A DNA stretch of 64,000 nucleotides from assembly GCF_040412425.1 (NCBI RefSeq), contig NC_089783.1:42603625-42667624 (forward strand), written 5' to 3'. Positions 1-11,700 of this stretch are shown piece by piece; position 1 is the stretch's first letter; the number at the start of each line of letters is the position of its first letter. The notes under the pieces were generated by a model. That model was not told the origin of the DNA and did no database searches. It was given only the letters and a program-made list of their open reading frames with translations. Position numbers and translations under genes: made by a program. This DNA comes from Macrobrachium rosenbergii. Taxonomy: Eukaryota > Arthropoda > Malacostraca > Decapoda > Palaemonidae.

Positions 1-2144
1 TAGATTCAAATTGAACCTAGAAAGTAAAAAGAGTTGAGTCATCTTCGCAGCGACAGAAAATTGGAAGCTAAATAAACAAGGCGGTAATTTGAATCGTTGG
101 AGCAGTCACTTATTTAAGGACGGGCTGGAGCAGTACTGTGTGTGTCTGTGTATAAAAAAAAAGTTTGAAAAGAAAAGAGAAGAGGCAAAGGTCAGGAGTG
201 ATTTATTTTGAATACCTTAGTAATTATATTATAGCATATCCAGACCAGAAGCCATATTGATTAAAGAAGAACGAGTCTCACCTTACGATAGAAAATTATC
301 GAAAGGTGTAACTGTGTATCACCGTATATTTGTCTTGGTGTATACGGTAGAAAAATATTTTTGTTAATGTTTGGAGCACAGAGTATGTTTGTGGTAATGT
401 ATACCATATATGTTTGTGTTAAAGATATTTTATAGTAAAGCCCAAAGAGCGTGCTCATTCTTGGCGTGGTAATTAGATTAGATAAGTAAAATATATGCAA
501 AACCGTTTCCTGAAAACGAGGTAGAAAATGAAAAGTGGTTTTTGTGATATGTAACAAGGAGAAAGAAAGTGGCCTTTCTAATCCCCTTAATCGCCAGTTA
601 CTTTAAAATCCGGAATCTATTCACCTTTCGTGTTTCCTCATCCTATGATTCTCTCTCTCTCTCTCTTTCTCTCTCTAAAGAACGCGGGTCTGTTATCAGC
701 CAAAAAAAAGCTACATTAACGCCAATGCCATGTTTTTATTTTCTTTGCTAAAGCTTCCTGTGTGGTTGGATTCTGTTATGTACGTGTTCATCTTCACCGC
801 TTAAGAAGGGATTATCGGAAGGATCCTGGATCGTGCTGTATGACCCAGGAAGAGAGTCTGGGACGAAAATTGCTTCGTGGTTGATTGTGTCGAGACACGC
901 TTTGTCTGTTAAAGACGTTCCTTTAGGTTCCTGTTGATTTTCTCGTGTGACCTATTTCCATATGTAATAGTAATGATACTTGTGAAAATATGGGTTTAGA
1001 TGTCTGTATGGCCTGTTACAGATTTATGCTGCTGCCATTGTTTTGATGAAGCTAATAGAAGGAATGTGTCGTCACAAAGATACTTGAGTGCATGAATTTA
1101 GACTTGATTCCGTTAGATAACCTTAAGTTGTAAGATTAGGCAGGAATTGACCAAAATTAATGTTCCATGAGGTGCCTTTGGTAATTAGCTCATCTGAGTT
1201 GAAAAAGCGTTAGCTTTTCTTGTCTTACTTTTTCAATATCCTTCTGCATTTGTGTCTGGCTTAAATTCCTGTTTTCAGCTTCTGCAGTACCATTGAATCA
1301 GTTTCAGTGAAACTTAGTTAAAGGGGATTCCAGTCAAGCTTAATTGGAGGACACACTCCTACAAAATGGAAATAAAAAAAAAATAGCGGAAGAAGTATGG
1401 GTATGACAAAAACGTACGCAAAATCTTCCTTGTAAATTTTAGATTCAAATTTGTTCAAATCATGATGGCAGTGTTGGGCTTCCGCGTAATCCTTTCTCCT
1501 TTTGGACTTTCCTCAACCAATTACAAAGCATAGCTTCGATGAATGTTATATTTAGTAGTAGTAATAGCAGTAGTAGTAGTAAAACTATCATTGAATGATA
1601 CTGTATAATCAGCTAACATCATTCACGCCAAACTCCGTTCCCAATCGTTTCATTACCCTGTAGCTACACGCATATCTGTTCTTTTTCTTATGTACCCCAC
1701 CTGGTAATAGTACTAGTTAGTGGTAGTAACTATTTAATTCTTTGGTATTATTGGCGTTATGAGGCTCTTTTTGTTAATATTATTGGTAATAAATGACCTT
1801 TTCTTTGTAACATAATTGTATCAGTAGCACATAGCCCTCGAATTCATTCTCACTGTGAAAACGTGAACCCATTGCCGTTATCTTTCCCGCTTCCCTTTCA
1901 TCTGCACGGTTTTTTACATAATTTTTTCTCCGGAGTGAAATTTGCTAATTTTCCTGGCAGTGATTTTCATATAATCTGACTGGGAGCGGATTGTTTATTG
2001 GCCTTATCCACGTGAGCTTCTTAGGAAACATCAGGGCGTGTTTGTCTGACGTCAATCCCGGTAAGTCATTTGGCCAAGGTCCTCTTTTTTTTTCTCTCTC
2101 TCTTTTTGTTGTATTGTTTTTTTTAGCGTAATAGGTATAAAAGG

Positions 2145-2146
<2 letters not shown>
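1..2146. other. no gene recognised
   Basis: AT-rich sequence with a short (CT)n at 651-676 and a GTA-type trinucleotide patch at 1555-1580. No exon-like frame or CEP135 N-terminal sequence was found. Confidence 0.6.

Positions 2147-2220
<74 letters not shown>
2147..2220. repeat. (CT)n microsatellite
   Basis: An uninterrupted ct dinucleotide run. Confidence 0.98.
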
Positions 2221-2222
<2 letters not shown>

Positions 2223-2301
2223 GCGCACATACTTGCAGACTCACACGTTTATCTTATTAGGTGGTAGAAATCATTCTACTTTTATTCTGATATTTTTGTG
2301 C

Positions 2302-2308
<7 letters not shown>

Positions 2309-2388
<80 letters not shown>
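2309..2388. repeat. (TA)n microsatellite
   Basis: An uninterrupted ta run just before the minisatellite. Confidence 0.98.
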
Positions 2389-2393
<5 letters not shown>

Positions 2394-2489
2394 GAATATA
2401 TGTATGTATAAAGAGACATAAGGAGATGGTGTTGGGGGTGGACCAAGAAAAGAAATATTTACCGAAAGAGCAAAAGTTAAACCAATAAA

Positions 2490-4946
2490 AGATGTATCTA
2501 CAGTCAGAACAAGCAAGTCAGTCTATTGGCAGAGCAAGAGGTGACTAAAGAAGACATATGCCAGCAGAACTGAGATGAACTGAGAAAGATGAGTCTATAA
2601 GCAGTGAAAGATGCATCTACAGGCAAAGCAAGAGGTTACCCAAAGAAAGATGCATCTACAGGGAAAGAAAGAGGTTAACCAAAGAAAGGTGCATATACAT
2701 TCTGAGCAAGAGGTTAACCAGAGAAAGATGCATCCACAGGCAGAGCAAGAGGTTAACCAGAGAAAGATGCATGTACAGGCAGAGCAAGAGGTCAGCCAAA
2801 GAAAGATGCATCTATAGGCAGAGCAAGAGGTTAACCAGAAAAAGATGCATCTACAGACAGAGCAAGAGGTTAACCAGAGAAAGATGCATCTACAAGCAGA
2901 GCAAGAGGTTAATCAGAGAAAGATGCATCTACAGGCAGAGCAAGAGGTCAGCCAAAGAAAGATGCATCTATAGGCAGAGAAAGAGTTAACCAGAAAAAGA
3001 TGCATCTACAGACAGAGCAAGAGGTTAACCAGAGAAAGCTGCATCTACAAGCAGAGCAAGAGGTTAATCAGAGAAAGATGCATGTACAGGCAGAGCAAGA
3101 GGTTAGCCAAAGAAAGATGCATCTATAGGCAGAGCAAGAGGTTAACCAGAGAAAGATGCATCTACAGACAGAGCAAGAGGTTAACCAGAGAAAGATGCAT
3201 CTACAAGCAGAGCAAGAGGTTAATCAGAGAAAAATGCATCTACAGGCAGAGCAAGAGGTCAGCCAAAGAAAGATGCATCTATAGGCAGAGAAAGAGGTTA
3301 ACCAGGGAAAGATGCATCTACAGACAGAGCAAAATGTTAACCAGAGAAAGATCCATCTACAGGTAGAGCAAGAAGTTAACCAGAGAAAGATGCATGTACA
3401 GGCAGAGCAAGAGGTTAACCAGAGAAAGATGCCTCTACAGGCAGAGCAAGAGGTTAACCAAAGAAAGTTGCATCTACAGGCAGAGCCAGAGGTTAACCAG
3501 AGAAAGATGCATCTACAGGCAGAGCAAGAGGTTAACCAGAGAAAGATGCATCTACAGGCAGAGCCAGAGGTTAACCAGAGAAAGATGCCTCTACAGGCAG
3601 AGCAAGAGGTTAACCAGAGAAAGATGCATCTACAGGCAGAGCCAGAGGTTAACCAGAGAAAGATGCATGTACAGGCAGAGAAAGAGGTCAGCCACAGAGC
3701 CAGAGGTTAACCAGAGAAAGATGCATCTATAGGCAGAGCAAGAGGTTAACCAGAGAAAGATGTATCCACAGGCAGAGCAAGAGGTTAACCAGAGAAAGAT
3801 GCATCTGTAGGCAGAGCAAGATGTTAACCAGAAAAAGATGCATCTACAGACACAACAAGAGGTTAACAAGAAAAAGATGCATTTACAGGCAGAGAAAAGA
3901 GGTTAACCAGAGAAAGATGCATCTACAGGCAGAACAAGAGGTTAACCAGAGAAAGATGCATCTACAGGCAGAGCAAGAGGTTAACCAGAGAAAGATGCAT
4001 CTACAGGCAGAGCCAGAGGTTAACCAGAGAAAGATGCCTCTACAGGCAGAGCAAGAGGTTAACCAGAGAAAGATGCATCTACAGGCAGAGCCAGAGGTTA
4101 ACCAGAGAAAGATGCATGTACAGGCAGAGAAAGAGGTCAGCCACAGAGCCAGAGGTTAACCAGAGAAAGATGCATCTATAGGCAGAGCAAGAGGTTAACC
4201 AGAGAAAGATGCATCTACAGGCAGAGCCAGAGGTTAACCAGAGAAAGATGCATCTACAGGCAGAGCAAGAGGTTAACCAGAGAAAGATGCCTCTACAGGC
4301 AGAGCAAGGGGTTAACCAGAGAAAGATGCATCTACAGGCAGAGCCAGAGGTTAACCAGAGAAAGATGCATGTACAGGCAGAGCAAGAGGTCAGCCGCAGA
4401 GCCAGAGGTTAACCAGAGAAAGATGCATCTATAGGCAGAGCAAGAGGTTAACCAGAGAAAGATGCATCCACAGGCAGAACAAGAGGTTAACCAGGAGAAA
4501 GATGCATTTGTAGGCAAAGCAAGAGGTTAACCAGAGAAAGATGCATCTACAGACACAACAAGAGGTTAACAAGAGAAAGATGCATCTACAGGCAGAGAAA
4601 AGAGGTTAACCAGAGAAAGATGCATCTACAGGCAGAGCAAGAGGTTAACCAGAGAAAGATGCACCTACAGACACAGCAAGAGGTTAACCAGAGAAAGATG
4701 CATCTACAGGCAGAGCAAGAGGTTAACCAGAGAAAGATGCATGTACAGGCAGAGCAAGAGGTTAACCAAAGAAAGAGGCATCCACAGGCAGAGCAAGAGG
4801 TTAACCAAAGAAGGATGCATTCTGGAGACAGAGAAAGAGGTTAACCAAAGAAGGATACATCTGCAGGCAGAGCAAGAAGTTAATCAAAGAACAATGCAGT
4901 CTGTAGGCAGAGAAAGAAGTGTACTAAAGAAAAAACAAAAAAAAAA
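2490..4946 (+). repeat. 39-bp minisatellite, about 60 units
   Basis: The consensus unit reads gagcaagaggttaaccagag then aaagatgcatctacaggca, 39 bp. Because 39 is 3 x 13, it stays open in a frame encoding MHLQAEQEVNQRK for stretches of up to ~130 codons. Variant units (agccagagg, atgcctct, gtcagccacagagcc) recur in the same order around 3687, 4136 and 4389, showing higher-order duplication. Edge units are more diverged than the core. A unit-like stretch resumes at 5321 after the hairpin repeat. Confidence 0.95.
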
Positions 4947-5315
4947 TGTGCCGAATTTTCTTTGATGCAATCGAGTTTTCTGTATAGAGTATAATGTTGT
5001 ATGAAACTTTCAGCCATGGCCCATGAAACTCTTAGCCGCAGCCCATGAACTCAGCCCCATGGTCCTGTGGTGGACTGTGTTGTTGGTACCCATAGTGGTA
5101 CCAGAAGAATAATTGTGGCTAACTTTAACCTTAAATAAAATAAAAACTACTGAAGCTAGAGGGCTGCAATTTGGTATGTTTGATGATTGGAGGGTTGATG
5201 ATCAACATACCAATTTGCAGCCCTCTAGCCTCAGTAGTTTTTAAGATCTGAGGGCGGACAGAAAAAGTGCGGACTGACAGACAAAGCTGGCACAATAGTT
5301 TTCTTTTCAGAAAAT
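4947..5315 (+). repeat. hairpin repeat (MITE-like) copy 1, inserted in the minisatellite
   Basis: It shares its whole length with 54423-54783 and, inverted, with 60913-61252. Features are a start like tgcgccgaag hairpin, gttttctgta near the left and acagaaaa at the right, and an internal palindrome (aaaactactgaagctagagg ... cctctagcctcagtagtttt) at ~5143-5243. It has no coding capacity. Confidence 0.88.
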
Positions 5316-6295
5316 TAAAAGCATCTACGGACAGAGCAAGAAGTTAAATGAAAAAAGAATGTTTTATCATGCTGTGGTTATTGCTCAGTGAGCAACTGTG
5401 GTGGTCCAAAGCAATGCCAGAAAAACTGATATAGATGTTTTAAAGCAAAACTAAAATGAACCTCACATTCCTCCAAAAGTAATACTTGTGAAAAGGCTGA
5501 TTTTTTAGTTATTTTTTATTAATTGTAAGGTAAAGGCATTCAACAGTAACTTTTCATGAATCTCTACATACGACAGTAGCATTTAGATAAATACTGACAT
5601 GTTCTGCACTACCGTAGTTATTATGGAAATTCCCTTGTCCTTTATATGTGCTGCACCAGTAATTACAGAAATTAGGAATTTTTGGGATTATATGAAATGA
5701 TGTTTGCATGAACTTCGTAAAGCTTAGGAGTTTTATGAAATTATTGGTTATGCAAATTATTGGTAACACAAACACAGATAAATATGTATAAAGCCAAATA
5801 AGAAATGTGGGAACTGAATTAATGAGTTCCAGACCCCCAAATATCTAACAAACACAAGCATTTTAACTCCAATTTAACAACCAGATTAGCATGCAGAAAA
5901 TATACAAAATACGTAAAGTAAATAGATGAAATCAATGCAGATTTTTTCTCATTTTATGTGTAATTGGGAGTGTTGATGGCGTATGTAGCAGGTGATGAGG
6001 AAGAGAGATGTTATCGGAAGTCCCCTTCTATAAAACTGGCAAGCAACTGTGCTTTTTGGGCTGTTTCTCTTTTCTGTCTCTTTATGCTGCTCTCTTCTTT
6101 CGATTCACTGTGTTTCTTTCTCGCTGAAATCTTGACCGGTGATGTTGTTTTTGCCTGCATTTTGAAATGTTCCCAAAGCGAGAGATAGCACTATCATTCA
6201 GCGGGGTGATGACACAGTTTGTTACAGCTTTGTTAGGGAGGTATTTTTTTTTTACAGAACTACACTTCTCCCCCATTTTCCACATTTCTTTTATT

Positions 6296-6418
6296 TTAAT
6301 GAATTAGGTACAACCTCCCTCCCCTCTTCCCAGAAGACAGTTCCTCAGTTGATATCTGTTGCCGCTCCCTCTCAAGGTCCTGCAGTTCTTCTGTGGTGAA
6401 TATGGCTTTGTTCCCCAT
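6296..6418 (-). other. possible CIB2-like N-terminal fragment
   Basis: An ATG at 6418 opens MGNKAIFTTEELQDLERERQ, 40 codons to TAA. The first ~12 residues match the conserved, myristoylated MGNK..IFT.E.L start of CIB2 calcium-binding proteins, but the sequence after ELQD does not, and no good splice donor follows. It could be a decayed exon or a duplicated start, or chance. Confidence 0.22.
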
Positions 6419-6433
6419 ATCAGCATCACTGAT

Positions 6434-6520
6434 GTCAAAATAGAAATTTGACAGGAAATTCTTGTAAAATTTGATCAACTCAGAAATTTGACAGAAAATT
6501 TTGGTAAAATTTGATCATCT
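6434..6520 (+). repeat. two tandem ~40-bp copies
   Basis: gaaatttgacaggaaattct and gaaatttgacagaaaatttt begin successive copies, each ending aaaatttgatca. A partial third copy lies near 6658. Confidence 0.8.
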
Positions 6521-6864
6521 TAAAATATCTTTTTATTTCATTCTGCGACTCAATCTTCATTGTCAGATTGCATAAATAAAACATCTTTGTTTTTGTGTCA
6601 CACAGAACTGAAGTTGAAATGCTGAAAAATTTTACCTTTTTTTCATACGCAGACCTACCAAAATTTGACAGAAAATTCCTGTGAAAATTTATTTCGTATA
6701 TTGATTTAAGGAACTGAAAACTATCAATTCCAAGGCTTTTGCATGGCTGTAGTATTTATTTGTCTCTTAGAAGTGGCCGAAGATGTCAGGTGGGAAATTT
6801 TCTTCCACGGCATACCCCTATTGTATTGTCTTGCCAAATTTGAAATTCAATTTGGAACTGTTTA

Positions 6865-7035
6865 AGTTATTCAGGGCCAAAGTCTTGTGAATAAGAAGAA
6901 AATTATGAGTATGTGCAATATCAGTTTTGCTCCATAATTAATGTGGAGTCTGAGTTATTCAAAGTCAAAGTCTGGAGAATAAAAAAGGAAATGATGAATA
7001 TGTACAATATCATTGTAACTTCATAATTAATGTGG
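6865..7035 (+). repeat. tandem duplication, ~90-bp unit, two copies
   Basis: Both copies contain gagttattcaaagtcaaagt-like sequence, a gtgcaatatcag or gtacaatatcat stretch, and cataattaatgtggag. It ends about 135 bp before CEP135 visible exon 1. Confidence 0.8.
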
Positions 7036-7170
7036 AGATATAATAATAACTGAATTATATTATCCACCTTTTTTAGTATTAGCATTTTTTACTTTACCTT
7101 CAGTACACCTCAGGTAGAAAACTGACCTTGTCGTTATTGTCAGCGGTTGTAGCAAGTTGTTTTCCAACAG

Positions 7171-7297
7171 AAATGTGATGATGCTTCAGCCAGTGTGGTG
7201 CCCTACCAGGAGGAGAATGGTCGCCTCCTGACCCAGCTTAACACTCTTCACATGGAGAACATCAATCTCAGGGAGCAGAATGAGAAGCATGCTAAAG
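7171..7297 (+). CDS. CEP135: CEP135 visible exon 1
   Basis: The acceptor is tttccaacag and the donor is gtactt. The exon starts in phase 0 and ends in phase 1. It reads VVPYQEENGRLLTQLNTLHM and on through REQNEKHAK, matching the LEPYKLENARLSRENNELYL region of vertebrate CEP135, so roughly 55-60 residues must be encoded upstream. Confidence 0.85.
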
Positions 7298-8683
7298 GTA
7301 CTTTTACTCCTTGTGCATACCCTTGTTGTAAGATTATGTTGGCTTCATGCCAGTAGGGGACTCTTAGCTCATAATCCTTAAAAATCATCTCATATTTATC
7401 AGCTGCACATACTTTTTATCCCTTTGTGTGCTGGTGTCTGTATTTACAAAATAAATGAGTCTTTCTTATTGTCTTCATAATTTATTCTTGAATCTTAAGG
7501 TAATCATTTTCTGTAAAGCACATCAAAAGGAAGGCTTTGCTTGAGAGAGAGTTATCATTCGCTGATACCAAAGTGTATTAAATGTAATAGTTTTTATTAG
7601 GAAATGATAATTCTTCAGAAAATGAATTCTCTCGATTTGAAAATGGTTTCTTTCACATGCCATTTTTTTTTCATAAATTTTCTTCAAATTTTTGATTTCT
7701 GAACTAGTTCATTTTGCAGATAATTGCTCACACACATTATGAATGTCATGATTTTTATTGAAGCTTACAGTAGTTTGTTTTGATGTGTTCATGTGTAGCT
7801 GTGTTTCACTATACATTTCAGAGCTGCAGAATGTATTACAGAAGCTAGAGGAGGAGAATCAAGACCTTCGGTTTATAGTAGGAGAGTATCAGAGGAAGAT
7901 AGAGGATCTGGAGTCAGAGTCCAGGAAAAAGACAGAGAAAATCCTACAACTGCAGGAAAAGAACCTAAAAGCTGTTGTCAGCACTCCTGGTAAGATGAAT
8001 GATGTTCTTTTGTGATTAACTAGAGTTAACTGCCCGATGACCAGTCTGGTAAATGCATAAGGAAATGGAAATTTTGTCTGTATTTTTGTACATTGGATTT
8101 TCTTTTTGTAAAATCCCACTAGCTTTGGCACATTCTCATCCTGAATATGCAAATTTAAGTTATTCATAGCTACTCGTACATAGAACACATTCTTGGTCAT
8201 GTATGTTGGGTAAATGGCTTAAAGAAATTCATATTATCTATCATGCATAGAAACCTTGTATACTGTATATACACACAGTCATATCTCACCTTAAGTCATT
8301 TTCATCTTAGCAACAGTTTTCCTTAAATAATAGGAAATAGGACTAAAAGTTGATTTGCCTTATTTTGCTCAAGTTTATGATAGTCATCAATGTTATAAGA
8401 TTCATTATTGGTTGCTTATAAGGTGCCTAGGATCATTTTTTGGTGAACGGTTTTAGTTATTCTGTACTTAAGGGAAAATGTATGCTTTTAATGAAAAATA
8501 TACAAAAATATTGACTTATTTAAAGGTTTTGTGTTTCAATGTGATGGCACTACTAATGACATTGTGAGGTGTTTATAGGGTTCTAGGTCATTTTTTAATG
8601 CAATTAATTCAAATTAAGTGTTTTGTACTTGAGTTGTATATGTTGGAGCCCATTACTAACTTTATATGAGGTATACCTATTCA

Positions 8684-8732
<49 letters not shown>

Positions 8733-11700
8733 TTTATGTGTTTTATTCTTTAATATGGTATTGCATTGAGGGTTGACAGTGAAATTATATATGTCAGTCA
8801 TTCAGTAACATTCGCAGGCATTGAAGCTTTTAATGTAGCCCTCCTGCAAATAAAATAGAATCTTGTGCTCTTCATTCTTGCCATAATTGTGCTTAGTTTC
8901 TTATGTCTTGCTTTGTTTGTAGGTGGGCGGAAGAAACAGATTCCTTTCCATCGCCAGCGTTTAGAAATCACATCTCATCTTCCAGAGAAAATCATGTCTT
9001 CCTGTAACAAGTGTTCAAAGTAAGAATATATGCACACTGTATATACATTATTGTATGGAATCTGATGTTATCCACAATGTACTTTTTGTTTGCGGCCTAT
9101 CGTTGGAAGATGGAATGTATCTTTGTCTTTGGGGACAAATATTAAAGGAATCAGTGAAAGTACAAACAAGGAGAGAATTCAGAGGGTTGTTTCTGTACCA
9201 CAAGAGACTGATCTGCACAAAGTATATCTATGAAGTGATGTGGTACATGTTGTTTTGTGTAATTAGAGAGTGTCTTCTCTAGTTCGAAAGAAATGGTACA
9301 CAGGTAAGAGACCATAAGATAACCTTACAACAGAGGTAAAGAGCATGGAAAAGAGGTAAATGATTAAACAGTACTACAGACATATGGTTAGGGACAGTAT
9401 ATTGTGTAGCTTGTTTAACCAGGATGTAGAAGCAGAATACTGAAGTTTTTAGAATCAGATTTAACAATCATCACATTGACAAGTGTATGTAGCAATTTTT
9501 TAATAATCCAGGTACTTGAAATGTGGATAAAAGAGAAAAATTCGAGATGTCATTAGTGACAACAGTAATTTCTTGAAGGCCCACAGAAATGATGACTGAG
9601 CATCAGTAAGGTAAGAAAAGGTTTCATGTAATTTTCTCTTTGTGTAACCTAAACTCATGATCAGGAAAAAATAAGTAAGACTGGAGGGGTTTCAGAAAGT
9701 ACTGGTTAGTAATGGTTAGGAAACTATGGTAATACCAGAGGTTGTAGCATTAGGATGGTAGTCTGAAGGGTTTGTGTGATTATTTTTTTTCAAGTGAGTA
9801 AGTGTACTTACAGAAACTAGCAGTTAGGCAGAAGGGATGACAAGCTGTAAACCTGTTCTAGAGAATCCTGAAGGAATTGTATTATTATAAGAGTTACAAG
9901 AGAGGCTTAGTGTTGAATAGGAGAATGGAGTCAAGTAGTAATGTTTTTTAATAGGTAAAAGTTGAACAGAGCAGCTCAGGTTTGTTTGCAGAAAAACAGA
10001 ATTATTTGGTAAAAGTCCAGAGATTGTTTCTGGTAAGGGATGATATCAAAATATTGAATCTACGGTAATCCTGTTTTTAGAAATCATTTTCCCTTGAGGT
10101 AAGATGCCATGTAATTCGTAACAAACAAGTTTTGACATAGGAAAATGTATTTTTTGTAGCTGCTGTTAGTCATTAAAGGAGTTACCTTTATGGTCCTGCC
10201 AGGAGCTCTATGAGACAGACCACTAACATCAAAGAATTCTGTCATAGTTTGTCTTGGCCAAAGCAGTGCCTGTTGACGCTGTGACAGAGTTTAAATTGAC
10301 TCAAGGCAGGAGGGCTCTTTCTCCTGTCTACAATGATTACTTCAGTCATTCCATTCCCCCCCCTCTCACACAGATGTGGCAACAATGGGTGAATATGCCA
10401 TGTTGACCACCACTATTTATGTAAGTGAGTTTGTGTTACTGTAAAAAAATTGTCAAAATTTCCTAATTTGTTGTATTGTATTTTTTATAAGTGCAATGAC
10501 AATTGTGTAATCTAAAGAGAAACAGGTTGATAAGGTAAGCAGTATTCTGCCCATATTGCTTCTAACAAACTGACATCTCAAGTTTCTTCTCATTGTCTTG
10601 TTAGCAGTTACTTCTGTTTGAGTGACCTAACAACAAGTGATAATGGTATTTAAAGTAAAAAGGGATTTTGACAGAGGAAAAATCTATTTCTGAGAAAGGT
10701 CCCGTGTCACCGGTGAAATTCCATTACAGCACGAATTTCTAGGTATAACCTTGCTAGATATACCAGAGAAAAAGAGCTTTCAGGAAAGCTGGGGTTACTA
10801 CCCCCAGTCGAGCGTCTTCTAGGAAGGCGTCGGTATAAGAAGGGGTGAGTGAATTACCACTACCACGGAAACCTACTCGAAAGATCTCTCCTTATCAAAA
10901 TCCCGAACAGAGCGGTGAGCCGTTACAGCCCCCACACCAAACACCCGCCAGGACGGCGACACCAGCGCCACCTACCTCATTCCATGCTAGCACTAACCCC
11001 AGACTTGGCATGTGCAAGAGGGAGGGGAGAGTACTAGGTAATTCAGGGAGGGTCACGGGTGACACGGGACCTTCCTCAGAAATAGATTTTTCCTCTGTCA
11101 AAATCCCTTTTCTGAGTCCAGTCCCGTGTCAGCCGGTGAAATCGTGATAGAGAATCATGCCAAGGCTGCAACTACTAGGAAAAAGAAATGGAGGGATAAT
11201 CTGAAGAAAAGGCAAAAGTTTTACCAGAATAATTTTAATTAAGCAATCTCTTCCGTGTAGCAAGAACACTAAGACTAAGGCATATTAAATCTAAGGCACA
11301 TTAAAGAGCTTAATACTATGAAACATGGGCAGGTTCCCGGCACGACGGAGAAAAAGCCCCAAAACCTTAAAATTACTTAAAGCAAAGTGAAACATGAAAA
11401 GCGCACAAAATAACTGCAAATATAACCTTAATACTATACACGTAAACTTAGGCTAAACACGTAAGAGACAAAATCAATCAACATTAATATATACATTCAT
11501 CTGGGGTACATGGAACCAAATAAAACTGTCCAGTACCCCACAAGAGAAACAATCATGGCATTTCAGATTACGCTTTTTCCATCAACAGGTACAAGAAACA
11601 ACAATATGAGGAGCCAGGCAGTGAGGTATAATCAACCAGGAGAATAAGCAGAAAAGTAAATGAGGCAGGCGGGCGGGGGAAAGGAAAGGACAAGGATATG

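Larger units (their letters stand above)
5361..7170. other. intronic or upstream sequence, no confirmed gene
   Basis: Contains only the short duplications and the weak CIB2-like stretch listed separately. The missing first CEP135 coding exon was not found here. Confidence 0.5.

Noticed and set aside
2610..4920. 39-bp direct repeats as a CRISPR array
   Set aside because: The units are contiguous, with no unique spacers, and the context is a eukaryotic genome. It is a minisatellite.
2611..4965. Long open frames of MHLQAEQEVNQRK type as real proteins
   Set aside because: The repeat length is a multiple of three, so frames stay open automatically. The frame changes by indels along the array, and no start context or splice sites support a gene.
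10845..11147. Overlapping Pro-rich open frames at the left end of DIRS-A
   Set aside because: They lie in the inverted terminal repeat and internal complementary region, which are non-coding structures.
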